Origin: Flavobacteriaceae bacterium
GTDB taxonomy: Bacteria > Bacteroidota > Bacteroidia > Flavobacteriales > Flavobacteriaceae
Assembly: GCA_021151665.1 (NCBI GenBank)
Contig: JAGKWW010000036.1
Location: forward strand, 1 to 64,000
Direction: 5' to 3'
DNA: 64,000 bases
Part shown: positions 1 to 9,200 of the stretch, one piece after another
Layout of the letters: every line of letters begins with the position of its first letter
Position numbering within the stretch: position 1 is the first letter of the stretch
Made by a program: the position numbers and the translations under genes
The notes under the pieces: model-generated
The model's input: only the letters and a program-made list of their open reading frames with translations
Database searches by the model: none
Told to the model about the DNA's origin: nothing

Positions 1-77
1 CCGCTTAGCGAAAGGAACTGCGAAGAGCGATCCATCATCTTTTTTATATCTTGAATATCGCGCAGGTAATTTTCCAT
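1..77 (-). CDS. Conserved membrane protein, N-terminal fragment
   Basis: Only the first 25 codons are inside the window; the gene runs off the left edge. The minus-strand reading begins at the ATG at 77 and gives a polar start with two Met in a row followed by an SSQFLSLSG-like stretch. From memory, a family of Flavobacteriaceae multi-pass membrane proteins of unknown function begins in this way, with a short cytoplasmic head before the first membrane helix. No membrane segment is visible in the part shown, so the call rests on this resemblance. The upstream neighbour (GNAT gene) is on the same strand and ends 62 bp away. Confidence 0.5.
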   Translation of the reverse strand, partial: MENYLRDIQDIKKMMDRSSQFLSLS

Positions 78-139
78 AGTAAAGTACTTTGAGTTGCAAA
101 GTAAATTAAAATAATTTTTGCAGCCAAATGTTTTTCACA

Positions 140-667
140 TTATCGCGAAATTTTATACAGTTTGCATTGCTGAAGGTGAGGCGCAGTACCTAGCAACGGA
201 TGTAAAAACAAGCCCGAGAAAATCATACCCGCCTTTATCATCACATTTTCCGAAGGTGTATTAATTGCGGGGCAGGTGGCCACTATTTCACCGAGCTGTA
301 ATGTTTCAAATCCGTATTTCAGGCAGGCACGGGCACCTTCCGTGGCGTAGCCTTTGCCCCAAAAACGTTTGGCAAGGCGCCAGCCGATATCAATGCAGGG
401 CGTAAAATGGGCGTCGTATTTCGGAATGGAAAGCCCAATGAATCCTATAAACTCTGAAGATTCCAATAAATCTACGGCAAAATAGCAAAAGCCTTTATCG
501 GCATACATATCCTGCATGCGCCCGATAAAGGCCTTTGTCTGGTCCTGGTCTTGCAGCGCGGGAAAGTATCGCATTACTTCAGGGTCAGCATTAATTGCCG
601 CCATGTGTTCAATATCGGTATCCTGCCAGTTCCTGAAGCCCAGCCTTTCGCTGGTGAAAACGTACAT
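140..667 (-). CDS. GNAT family N-acetyltransferase (RimJ/RimL-like)
   Basis: Acetyltransferase of 175 aa, of the branch related to ribosomal-protein N-acetyltransferases; it would transfer acetyl from acetyl-CoA to an amine on a protein or small molecule in the cytoplasm. The opening TSERLGFRNW pattern is typical of the RimJ/RimL group, and residues 95-112 (GWRLAKRFWGKGYATEGA) form the acetyl-CoA pyrophosphate loop with R/Q-x-x-G-x-G/A character. Length is normal. The ATG overlaps the kdsA stop by one base (TAATG), so the two genes are translationally coupled and probably share the kdsA promoter. The substrate cannot be told from sequence. Confidence 0.85.
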   Translation of the reverse strand: MYVFTSERLGFRNWQDTDIEHMAAINADPEVMRYFPALQDQDQTKAFIGRMQDMYADKGFCYFAVDLLESSEFIGFIGLSIPKYDAHFTPCIDIGWRLAKRFWGKGYATEGARACLKYGFETLQLGEIVATCPAINTPSENVMIKAGMIFSGLFLHPLLGTAPHLQQCKLYKISR

Positions 668-1485
668 TAAAACTGGTTGATGGTTTTACGGATGGCGGTC
701 AGCTTCTCCATAAGTCCCTCAAAATAGTTGAGGTGCAGCATATTGGCGCCATCGCTTTTAGCATTGGCCGGGTCAAAATGCGTTTCTATAAAGATACCGT
801 CGACACCTGTAGCAATACCCGCTTTGGCAATTGTTTCTATCATATCGGGCCTGCCGCCTGTTACGCCGCTGGTCTGATTGGGTTGCTGTAGGGAATGCGT
901 TACATCGAGAACGGTTGTAGCAAATTGCTTCATTGTCGGGATGCCACGAAAATCCACGATCATATCCTGATAACCAAACATGGTGCCGCGGTCGGTTACC
1001 ATTGCATTGGGATTATTGCAGTCCAGCACCTTTTGTACAGCGTGCTTCATGCTTTCCGGGCTCATAAACTGGCCTTTTTTCAGGTTCACTACTTTACCTG
1101 TTTCGGCAGCAGCCACTACAAGGTCGGTTTGCCTTACCAGGAAAGCCGGGATCTGCAGCACGTCTACATACTCGGCAGCCATTGCGGCGTCTTCGTTTGT
1201 GTGGATATCGGTAACCGTTGGCACGCCAAACGTTTCAGAAACCTTGCGAAGTACCTTTAACGCTTTCTCATCGCCAATGCCTGTAAAGCTGTCAATACGC
1301 GAGCGGTTGGCTTTTTTAAAGGATCCTTTAAAAACATAGGGTATCTCCAGCCTGTCGGTTACTTTTACAATAGTCTCGGCAATGCGCATTGCCATGTCTT
1401 CGCCTTCAATGGCGCAGGGGCCGGCAAGAAGGAAGAAATTATTACTTGCTGTATTTTTTATCTGAGGGATGTTGTTGAGATTCAT
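667..1485 (-). CDS. kdsA: 3-deoxy-8-phosphooctulonate synthase KdsA
   Basis: Condenses phosphoenolpyruvate with arabinose 5-phosphate to KDO 8-phosphate, the committed step to KDO of the lipopolysaccharide inner core; cytoplasmic. The 272 aa match the family length. Visible hallmarks are the LLAGPCAIEGED opening, the KGSFKKANRS substrate loop near residue 54, the DRGTMFGYQDMIVDFR stretch and the TGGRPDMIETIAKAG segment near the C-terminus. The start at the ATG 1485 lies about 15 nt downstream of the expected transcription start of a TATCTTTG element. It is followed by the coupled GNAT gene. The upstream lipoprotein gene has its own promoter-like element. Confidence 0.97.
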   Translation of the reverse strand: MNLNNIPQIKNTASNNFFLLAGPCAIEGEDMAMRIAETIVKVTDRLEIPYVFKGSFKKANRSRIDSFTGIGDEKALKVLRKVSETFGVPTVTDIHTNEDAAMAAEYVDVLQIPAFLVRQTDLVVAAAETGKVVNLKKGQFMSPESMKHAVQKVLDCNNPNAMVTDRGTMFGYQDMIVDFRGIPTMKQFATTVLDVTHSLQQPNQTSGVTGGRPDMIETIAKAGIATGVDGIFIETHFDPANAKSDGANMLHLNYFEGLMEKLTAIRKTINQF

Positions 1486-1506
1486 GTTGTGTTATAAAAA
1501 GATATG

Positions 1507-1514
1507 CAAAGATA
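1507..1514 (-). promoter_or_regulatory. -7 element TATCTTTG for kdsA
   Basis: On the minus strand the sequence TATCTTTG fits the Bacteroidota -7 consensus TAnnTTTG. It lies 22-29 nt before the kdsA ATG, giving a leader of about 15 nt. The -33 region is T-rich (TTTT about 19 nt upstream) rather than a clear TTTG. Confidence 0.6.
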
Positions 1515-1549
1515 CGGAAGTTTTCTGCCGTTTAAAACCGCAGAGAAAG

Positions 1550-2008
1550 CTATATCTTACGGATGCCAAAACCCTTTGGAGCCATTACTTTTCCTTTCTC
1601 ATACAAGTTGATGTAAATGCGGTGCGGTGTTTTCAACCCGTCCCATGTCACCTCATAAATGTCGATAATACCGGCACCCATCTCATTTTTTTTGGATGGG
1701 AAAGGGCAGCAGCTGTCGACCTTGTTGTATTTCAGCGCTTCACCGTTGGGGCCGCTCAGCGCGCCAAAGTATCGCTTTATGTTTATCTCTGCCGTCTGTA
1801 TGGGCAGAAAGCCAAGGTTTACCGGATAATCCTGGTCGAAACCGTATTTAGAATCGGCGCTTATTTCGGTAATGATGAAAGTTTTTTCTTTGCTCAATGC
1901 CGGCATCGGGATGGTATCGTCAATGTTACGGATCGTATTTTTAGTACTCGTACATGCCGAAAGGACTACGGTTGCCGCGATTATGGCGAGCGCTAACTTT
2001 GTTTTCAT
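1550..2008 (-). CDS. Conserved lipoprotein next to kdsA, unknown function
   Basis: A 152 aa protein with a lipoprotein signal (hydrophobic residues 5-16, lipobox LSAC with Cys19), so it is expected on the inner or outer membrane. The mature part contains a conserved-looking ALSGPNGE segment and a VDSCCPFPSKKNEMGAG segment with adjacent cysteines, then a beta-rich C-terminus. From memory, homologues in Flavobacteriaceae also sit beside kdsA and many database entries carry the name 2-dehydro-3-deoxyphosphooctonate aldolase. Nothing in this sequence resembles an aldolase, and I regard that name as a carry-over from the neighbour. The true function is unknown. Confidence 0.85.
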   Translation of the reverse strand: MKTKLALAIIAATVVLSACTSTKNTIRNIDDTIPMPALSKEKTFIITEISADSKYGFDQDYPVNLGFLPIQTAEINIKRYFGALSGPNGEALKYNKVDSCCPFPSKKNEMGAGIIDIYEVTWDGLKTPHRIYINLYEKGKVMAPKGFGIRKI

Positions 2009-2025
2009 AGAATCGGTTTGTTTTC

Positions 2026-2033
2026 CAAAATTA
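2026..2033 (-). promoter_or_regulatory. -7 element TAATTTTG for the lipoprotein gene
   Basis: Minus-strand TAATTTTG fits TAnnTTTG and ends 17 nt before the ATG at 2008, implying a leader of about 12 nt. A TTTG lies 24 nt further upstream, slightly beyond the usual spacing. Confidence 0.5.
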
Positions 2034-2084
2034 CAAAAAGGGCGTCAATAATATTGCCAAACGCGGAGGGCGCATAATAATTGT

Positions 2085-2092
2085 TATTTTTG
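2085..2092 (+). promoter_or_regulatory. -7 element TATTTTTG for the YeeE pair
   Basis: TATTTTTG fits TAnnTTTG and lies about 50 nt before the first YeeE gene. It diverges from the lipoprotein promoter about 50 bp away. No clear -33 TTTG was found at 17-23 nt. Confidence 0.45.
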
Positions 2093-2143
2093 CGGATGTT
2101 CTTCAAAGATAAACTAATCACCAAATAAACTTCTAACCAATAT

Positions 2144-2704
2144 ATGTATAGTTTTTACGGAACATGGCCCTGGTATATTTCGGGCTTTTTAATAGGGATG
2201 GTCATGCTCCTGCTGATCTGGTTCGGGAAAACGTTTGGCATGTCATCCAACTTACGCACACTTTGCTCGGCCTTTGGCGCAGGCAGGAACAATGATTTTT
2301 TCCGTTTCGACTGGAGAGCCCACCGGTGGAATCTTGTTGTAGTAATGGGCGCTATTGTCGGCGGCTTTATCGCATCAACGTATCTTACCGATGGGACAGG
2401 CGTTCAGCTCAATCCAAAAACGGTTACCGAGTTGCAGCAAATGCATATCGATGCACCGGAGGGTAACTTACTGCCCGATGTATTGGCAGGAACAGCCGCT
2501 TTGAAATCTCCAAAAATGCTTGCGATTCTGCTTATAGGCGGAATATTGGTAGGCTTTGGGACCCGCTATGCTGGCGGATGTACCTCAGGGCATGCCATTA
2601 CCGGGCTTTCTAACCTGCAGCTTCCTTCGCTTATCGCGGTAATAGGCTTCTTTATTGGAGGCCTCGCAATGTCATGGCTCATTCTTCCCCTAATTTTTAA
2701 TTGA
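2144..2704 (+). CDS. YeeE/YedE family membrane protein, first half
   Basis: A 186 aa integral membrane protein of the YeeE/YedE (DUF395) family, whose characterised members import thiosulfate. Several hydrophobic helices are visible (about residues 9-28, 64-83, 122-145, 158-182). The family signature with a conserved cysteine is present as GTRYAGGCTSGHAITG near residue 140. This is one half of a two-gene version; the partner follows with a 4-base overlap (TTGA). In one-gene members both halves are fused. Together the two probably form an inner-membrane channel for a reduced sulfur compound. A sulfur-handling MBL-rhodanese protein is encoded at 25.9-27.3 kb, not in the same operon. Confidence 0.85.
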   Translation: MYSFYGTWPWYISGFLIGMVMLLLIWFGKTFGMSSNLRTLCSAFGAGRNNDFFRFDWRAHRWNLVVVMGAIVGGFIASTYLTDGTGVQLNPKTVTELQQMHIDAPEGNLLPDVLAGTAALKSPKMLAILLIGGILVGFGTRYAGGCTSGHAITGLSNLQLPSLIAVIGFFIGGLAMSWLILPLIFN

Positions 2705-3123
2705 AAAAGATGAAATTCATAAAGTTCTTTATCGTAGGGATACTATTTGGAATCGTACTTACCAAGTCAGAGGCCGTTTCATGGTACCGTATTTATGAGA
2801 TGTTCCATTTCCAGTCGTTTCACATGTTTGGCATTATCGGGGTGGCCGTTGTGACCGGTGTCATAGGCGTCCAGTTTATGAAGCGCACGCGAATGAATGA
2901 TATTTCAGGACAGCCAATCATCATTGCCGATAAGGAAAAAGGGTTTGCTAATTACATTATTGGGGGTATTATATTCGGTTTGGGCTGGGGGCTGGTTGGC
3001 ACTTGCCCCGGACCCATATTTATCCTGTTAGGTTCCGGTTATGTAAGCGTTGCAGTCATCCTGATCGGCGCATTACTGGGCACTTATATTTACGGGCTGC
3101 TCAAAAATAAGTTGCCGCATTAA
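2701..3123 (+). CDS. YeeE/YedE family membrane protein, second half (DUF6691-like)
   Basis: A 140 aa partner of the preceding gene. It has hydrophobic helices at about residues 6-22, 40-60, 84-104 and 110-132, and the second conserved cysteine motif GTCPGP at about residue 100. The KSEAVSWYRI stretch is typical of the family. The longest reading uses a TTG at 2701 that overlaps the upstream stop by 4 bases; an ATG at 2710 would remove three residues and is equally possible. It ends just before the glucan-locus regulator without an obvious terminator. Confidence 0.82.
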   Translation: MKKMKFIKFFIVGILFGIVLTKSEAVSWYRIYEMFHFQSFHMFGIIGVAVVTGVIGVQFMKRTRMNDISGQPIIIADKEKGFANYIIGGIIFGLGWGLVGTCPGPIFILLGSGYVSVAVILIGALLGTYIYGLLKNKLPH

Positions 3124-3154
3124 CGTGTACCTGCCTATGTTTCGGCACAATTTG

Positions 3155-3162
3155 TATATTCG
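3155..3162 (+). promoter_or_regulatory. -7-like element TATATTCG before the sensor regulator
   Basis: TATATTCG differs from TAnnTTTG at one position; the same variant precedes the CPBP gene at 32356. It predicts a transcription start near 3169, downstream of the GTG at 3162, so translation more likely begins at the TTG at 3186. Confidence 0.4.
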
Positions 3163-3185
3163 TGATAACTAATCACAGATACAAG

Positions 3186-5990
3186 TTGAAACGAATACTA
3201 CCCTTGCTGGCATTGCTGTGCCACATCTTCGCCTATACGCAGGAATTGCCGCCTATTTTACGGTTTACTCCCGGAACATATAGCGCCGGAAATCAAAACT
3301 GGATGATAGGGCAGGGGAATGACCGTTTCCTCTATTTTGCCAACAACGAAGGCCTGCTGGAATACAACGGCAGCGAATGGAAGCTTTATCCGTCTCCCAA
3401 CGAGACGATAATCCGATCGGTGAAAGTTGTAGGCAACCGCATATACACCGGTTGCTATATGGAATTTGGCTACTGGACACACCAAAATGATGGCACGCTA
3501 CACTACCATTCGCTAAGCGCCAAAGTGAGGAAGCGGGTGCTGGATGATGAGCAATTCTGGAACATTGCGCAATATGACCGCTGGATCATCTTCCAGTCGC
3601 TAAACCAGATTTTTATTTACGACACAACCACTTCCAAATTTAATATTATTGCGCCTGAAACAGGGGTTAACCGTGTTTTCATTGCCGGCAATGCGATTTA
3701 CTACCAAACGTTCGGCAGCGGGCTTTACGAAATCGAGAATGGGCGTAGCCGCCTAGTATCGGCTGATAAACAACTGATAGACCATAAGCTGGTAAACATA
3801 TACGCCTTACCCGACAGGCTGCTGTTGCAAACCCATTACAACGGATTTCTTCAACTGGCCGGTGGCGCAGTAACACGATGGGCAACAGAGGCCGACAACG
3901 AACTGCAATCTACCAACATTTACAGCAGCCAGCGCCTTTCCGACGGCGGATTTGCTTTAGGTACGGTGTCCAACGGTATTTACATCCTTTCACCGCAGGG
4001 GAGGGTCCGCTATCATATTACACAAAATAAGGGATTAAGCAATAATACGGCCCTATCGCTTTTTGAGGACAGGGATCAAAACCTCTGGGTAGGGCTGGAC
4101 AATGGCATTAACTGCATCAACCTGAAATCGGCGGTGCATAGTTTTGTAGACGACACCGGTTTTCTGGGAACCGTATATGCCTCTATTCTTTATGATGGCA
4201 ATCTGTATATAGGCACTAATCAGGGCCTGTTTTACAAACCGTACCAAAGTTCGCAACCCTTTACATTTGTGCCTGGAACCAAGGGGCAGGTATGGTCACT
4301 CTATAGTTACGGCGGAACGTTGTTCTGCGGGCATGATTTAGGTACTTTTATCGTTAACGGCGGTTTTGCATCGCATATCTTTCCGGCATCGGGAACCTGG
4401 AAATTCTCCCGTCATCCGTACAATTCAAATCTTTTGCTGCAGGGTAATTATCACGGGATCTCGGTGCTTGAAAAGACAGCTACCGGCTGGAAATTCCGCA
4501 ACTGGATAAAAGGGTTCGATTATTCGAGCCGTTATTTCGAAGTTTCAGGCAATAACGACATTTACATTAGCCATGAGTATAAAGGAGTGTTTCGTATAAC
4601 CACCGACAATGACTATCAGAAGGCAAATTCTTTCACGGCTTATAAAACGCCTGCTAAAGGAAAAAATTCCAGCCTGTGCACCTTTAACGGAAGTATCTAC
4701 TACGCTACCAAGGACGGATTTTTCAGGCTGAACCCTTCTACAAAACAATTTAGGCGGGATGCCCTTATGAGCAACGCTATAGAGGCAGACAAATACACCA
4801 GTGGCAAGATGATACCCGATCCCACTGCGGGGCGGCTTTGGTTTTTCAGCCTGAATTACATCAATTATTTTAGTAATGGCAAACTTGATACAGGTATAAA
4901 GCACCACACCATTGCCATACCATCATCACTAACCAACAGTATGCAGGGGTACGAGAACATCACACTCCTCGATCCGGGCCGCTACCTAATAGGTACAACC
5001 GACGGCTTTTATACCATTGCGCCGGAGGGGCTGAAATTTGAACGCTACAACCTAGTTATAACCGGCATGGAGGTGAATGAACAAAACCGCCAGCCCGCAG
5101 TAGCCGCGCTCACGGGAACTCCCGAATTTGGGCATCGGACCAACAATATTACATTTAATTTTACCGTCCCCGAATACACAAAATACCTTAACGCCGAATA
5201 TCGTTACAAGTTAGAGGGCTATCAGGACGACTGGAGTGGCTGGTCAGACCGCCCTTCGGTCAACTTCAAAAACCTGCCGGCCGGTAGCTATACTTTTAAA
5301 GTTATGGCGCGAACAGGAGATAAGCTATCACTAAATACACCGGAGGTATCGTTTACAATATTGAAGCCTTGGTATGCTACTACACTGGCCATCATTATTT
5401 ACGGAATTATCGGCTGCATTGTAGCATTCCTGATTAATCGGGCTTACACACGCTACTACGACAGGCAGCGCTTAAAGCTGATAGAGGAGAATAATCGTCT
5501 GCTCGAAATTAAAGAGCTGGAGAACGAGCAGGAATTGATGCGTATTAAAAATGACCAGCTTCAGCAGGACTTCGAAAGTAAGAACCGCGAACTGGCTGTG
5601 TCTACCATGAACCTGATAAGGAAAAATGAACTGCTGTCGGCAATTAAAGAAGACCTGAAAAAGCAAGCCGGAGAAAGCGAGAAGAGTGTGAAATCAGTAA
5701 TAACCACTATCAATAAAAATATTAACGAAGACGATACCTGGGATATTTTCAAGGAGGCATTTAATAATGCTGATAAAGATTTTCTCAAAAAGATGAAAAC
5801 CGCGCACCCTGCACTTACGCCGAATGATCTTCGCCTGTGTGCCTACCTTCGCCTCAATCTTTCTTCGAAAGAAATCGCGCCGTTACTTAACATATCAGTA
5901 AGAAGTGTTGAAATCAAGCGATACCGTTTGCGTAAAAAAATGGATTTACCGCACGAATTGGGATTAGTGGAATATATCCTTGGAGTTTAA
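3186..5990 (+). CDS. Membrane sensor with beta-propeller, Y_Y_Y domain and LuxR-type HTH
   Basis: One-component transcription regulator of about 934 aa, likely controlling the glucan locus that follows. The start at the TTG 3186 gives a clean Sec signal peptide (KRILPLLALLCHIFAYTQ). The periplasmic part holds two-component-regulator propeller repeats (for example DRDQNLWVGLDNGINCIN and similar W-G repeats) up to about residue 640. A Y_Y_Y domain follows at about 655-715 (YRYKLEGYQDDWSGWS), then a transmembrane helix at about 730-755, a long coiled coil, and a C-terminal helix-turn-helix (LSSKEIAPLLNISVRSVEIK) at about 875-934. There is no histidine kinase or receiver domain, so it is not a hybrid two-component system. 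The GTG at 3162 adds eight polar residues before the signal peptide and is less likely. Confidence 0.88.
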   Translation: MKRILPLLALLCHIFAYTQELPPILRFTPGTYSAGNQNWMIGQGNDRFLYFANNEGLLEYNGSEWKLYPSPNETIIRSVKVVGNRIYTGCYMEFGYWTHQNDGTLHYHSLSAKVRKRVLDDEQFWNIAQYDRWIIFQSLNQIFIYDTTTSKFNIIAPETGVNRVFIAGNAIYYQTFGSGLYEIENGRSRLVSADKQLIDHKLVNIYALPDRLLLQTHYNGFLQLAGGAVTRWATEADNELQSTNIYSSQRLSDGGFALGTVSNGIYILSPQGRVRYHITQNKGLSNNTALSLFEDRDQNLWVGLDNGINCINLKSAVHSFVDDTGFLGTVYASILYDGNLYIGTNQGLFYKPYQSSQPFTFVPGTKGQVWSLYSYGGTLFCGHDLGTFIVNGGFASHIFPASGTWKFSRHPYNSNLLLQGNYHGISVLEKTATGWKFRNWIKGFDYSSRYFEVSGNNDIYISHEYKGVFRITTDNDYQKANSFTAYKTPAKGKNSSLCTFNGSIYYATKDGFFRLNPSTKQFRRDALMSNAIEADKYTSGKMIPDPTAGRLWFFSLNYINYFSNGKLDTGIKHHTIAIPSSLTNSMQGYENITLLDPGRYLIGTTDGFYTIAPEGLKFERYNLVITGMEVNEQNRQPAVAALTGTPEFGHRTNNITFNFTVPEYTKYLNAEYRYKLEGYQDDWSGWSDRPSVNFKNLPAGSYTFKVMARTGDKLSLNTPEVSFTILKPWYATTLAIIIYGIIGCIVAFLINRAYTRYYDRQRLKLIEENNRLLEIKELENEQELMRIKNDQLQQDFESKNRELAVSTMNLIRKNELLSAIKEDLKKQAGESEKSVKSVITTINKNINEDDTWDIFKEAFNNADKDFLKKMKTAHPALTPNDLRLCAYLRLNLSSKEIAPLLNISVRSVEIKRYRLRKKMDLPHELGLVEYILGV

Positions 5991-6235
5991 CGCACTACAA
6001 CAGGCTTCATATTTACCTATACAACACCACAACATTCCGAGTAATTACAAGGTTTTCGTAACGTTTTCATTAAGATTTTTTTTAAAGTTTCAATGCCTGG
6101 GTGGTAGTGTTTAAAGGGATTATTCCATTTCATTCCACCGTTTTTAAGGGATGTATATTTTTTGTAAAGGCATTTTCTTAATCACATAAAATTTTGTGGA
6201 TTACTTTTAGGATGTAACAAAACCACTTAATTTTT
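5991..6235 (+). promoter_or_regulatory. Promoter region of the glucan locus
   Basis: A 245-bp spacer rich in A and T between the regulator and susC. A near-consensus -7 (TATTTTTTG, one base too long) occurs at about 6156, and TTACTTTTAG occurs near 6200. An 8-bp palindrome GTAATTAC sits at 6041-6048. The region probably carries the inducible promoter of the operon. I cannot assign an operator with confidence. Confidence 0.35.
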
Positions 6236-9200
6236 ATGATGACAAAACTAACTCTAACGCTTTGCCTGCTTTTCTCGGCGCTCTGCTTCTCGCAGAATAT
6301 TGAGGTCAGCGGTAAGGTTACCGAATCCGCAACCGGGATGCCTGTTCCCGGAGCCAGCGTTTCGGTAAAAGATTCTTCAACAGGCACCGCAACCGACCTC
6401 GACGGTAATTTTACAATTTCGGCGCCAAAAGGCGCTACAATAGTTGTAAGCTTCATCGGTTTTAAATCATTCGAGCAGGTTGTAAATTCTTCAGACAATA
6501 TTGCCATCGCTCTTGTTGAAGACTCTAAGGTTCTCGATGAGGTTGTGGTAATTGGTTACGGTACACAACGCCGTAAGGAAGTTACGGGTGCGGTGGGCTA
6601 TGTTTCCGGCGAAACCATTTCCAACTTCAAGCCTGTTAAAATGGAGCAGGCGCTTCAGGGAACCGTTTCGGGCGTAAATGTAACCACACAATCCGGAGCT
6701 CCGGGCGCAGGCCTTGATATCAGGATCCGCGGTATCTCGAGTAACAACAATAACCAGCCGCTTTTCCTTGTAGACGGTGTTATTGCAAACATGTCTTTCA
6801 GCGACCTTAACTTTAATGATGTTGAAAGTATATCGGTGCTTAAAGATGCGCAAGCAGCCATTTATGGTACGGCAGGTGCTAATGGCGTTATTTTAGTGAC
6901 TACCAAAAAAGGCCGTAAGAACACGAAACCGTCCTTCTCTTATAACAACTATATTGGGTTTCAGGAAACATCGCGCAAACTTCCGATGCTTAACGCAACC
7001 GAATACGCGCTACTGCTAAACGAGGCGTATGCTAACGGCGGGCAGAACATTCCGTTTCCTGATGTAAGCAACCTTGGTGAAGGTACAGACTGGCAGGACC
7101 AGGTTTTTGATAAAGGTGTACCCATGATGAACCATGATTTTTCGGTATCGGGCGGTACAGATAAATCAACCTATTTTGCCAGTGGCTCACACTTTGAGCA
7201 GGGCGGTATCATTGGCGGCGACAAGTCTAATTACGAGAGGAATACGGCTCGTGTGGGTATGACGATAGATTTGTTCTCTAACCTTAAGCTTACTACTAAT
7301 GCTTCATACATGTGGCTTAACCGTAAAACCTTTAACGAAAACACGTTAGGTTCTGTACTTTTCAATGCACTGAATACACCCGCCGTATACGCACCGTATG
7401 ATGCAAACGGTAATTTTACCATGCTCCCGATAGGTAGTACAGCTATACCGGCAAGTAATTTGGGTATTGAGATCATCAACCCACTCGCACAAATAGCCAA
7501 CACTTTCAATTTCTATAAACTTAGGAGACAGAGTTATACAGTGCAATTGGATTATGATCCTATAAAAGACCTTACCATTACAGGCCGCTTTGGTTATAAT
7601 GGGCAGGACAGCCACTCACGTTCGTTTTCACCGCAGGTTTCTTACGGCGGAAAGGTATTTGATAACGCGCGCAGCAGGGTAGACCTCAGCATGATAAACA
7701 ATAATGACTGGACGTTTGACCTGTTTGCTAACTACAAAAAATCTATAGCCGAAGCTCATAACTTTAATGTATTGGTAGGGCATACCACGTTCCGCAATTT
7801 TGGTGATGCGCTTTTCAATAGCGGGTTTGATATACCAAATAATGCATGGGAGAATGCCGATATTTCGATTACCACAGGCTATCAGGCTGCCAAAACCGGA
7901 AATTCATACACCTATAACTTACAGCGTGTTTCTTATTTCGGAAGGCTGCAGTATGACTATAAGGAAAAATATCTCGTTTCGGCTATGCTGCGCAGGGATG
8001 CTTCGGCAAAGTTCGGTCCCGATTACCGCACCACATGGTTTCCGTCATTTACGGGTGGTTGGGTAGTTTCCAAAGAAGCCTTTTATCCGCAAAATAGCGC
8101 GGTAAGCTTCGCCAAATTCAGGGCGAGCTATGGGCGAATGGGTAACGACCTTATTGATGACTATTTATATCTGGGCCAGCTTGGTGGCGAGGCAACTTAT
8201 GTGCTCGACGGACAGTTGGTAAACGGTGTAGCACAGGGTGTTCTTGCCAATAAAGCAATACGGTGGGAGGAAGACCGCAAATTTGATGTCGGCTTAGACC
8301 TTAAAATGCTTTCTGATAAAGTAGACCTTACAGTAGATTATTTCCGTAATAAGCGTTCAGGGCTTCTTATCAGAAACATTCCTATTTCCGGAGTTATAGG
8401 AACGAACGCGCCGGGAGGCCAGAACCCAACGCTCAATGCGGGTGACGTTATCAACAAAGGCTGGGAATTCGCGGTTAGCTACAAAGACAAAGCCGGCGAT
8501 GATTTTAGTTACAATGTTTCCTACACTGCTGCCTTCTATAAAAATGAGGTAACACGCGTTGACAACGGTATCGGATTTTATCCCGGTGGCGGATTTGGTG
8601 TAGGGCAGCCGCAGCCTACCCGTATGGAAGTGGGACAGCCACTGGGTTACTTCTACGGTTATGAAACAGAAGGCATCTTCCAGAACCAGGCTGAAATTGA
8701 CAATGCGCCATCTCAATATGCGGTAGCCAACATTACGCCGCAGGCGGGAGACATCCGGTTTAAAGACGTAAACGGTGATGGTGTGGTCGATACCAATGAC
8801 CGTACCAGGATTGGAAAGCCAACCCCCGACGCTACTATGGGTATCAACATCCAACTGAATTATAAAGGTTTCGATTTTGTAGGTTACGGCTTTGCAAGCA
8901 TCGGTAACGATATGGTGCGTAACTATGAGCGTACTCTAACCGACGTAAACCACATGAATTACGTGCTTGACCGCTGGACAGGCGAGGGCACCAGCAACTC
9001 TGTGCCAAGGGTAACTACAGGCGCTACCGCCAACAATGTATTCTCTGATTATTTTGTAGAAGACGCTTCTTATTTCAGGATACAGAATGTACAATTGGGT
9101 TATACTGTAAATCCTGAATTCACTAAAAAAGCGTATGTTGAAAAACTGAGGGTTTACGTGGGCGCTAACAATCTTTACACATTTACAAAGTATCGCGGAT

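Noticed and set aside
1469..1996. A + strand open frame of 175 codons opposite the kdsA-linked lipoprotein
   Set aside because: The minus-strand lipoprotein has a signal peptide, lipobox and promoter. The + frame has none.
6041..6048. GTAATTAC palindrome in the glucan-locus promoter as an operator
   Set aside because: An 8-bp AT-rich palindrome is expected by chance in such a spacer and it has no second copy.
8357..8854. A 165-codon minus-strand frame inside susC
   Set aside because: Shadow of the receptor coding sequence without start signals or domain.
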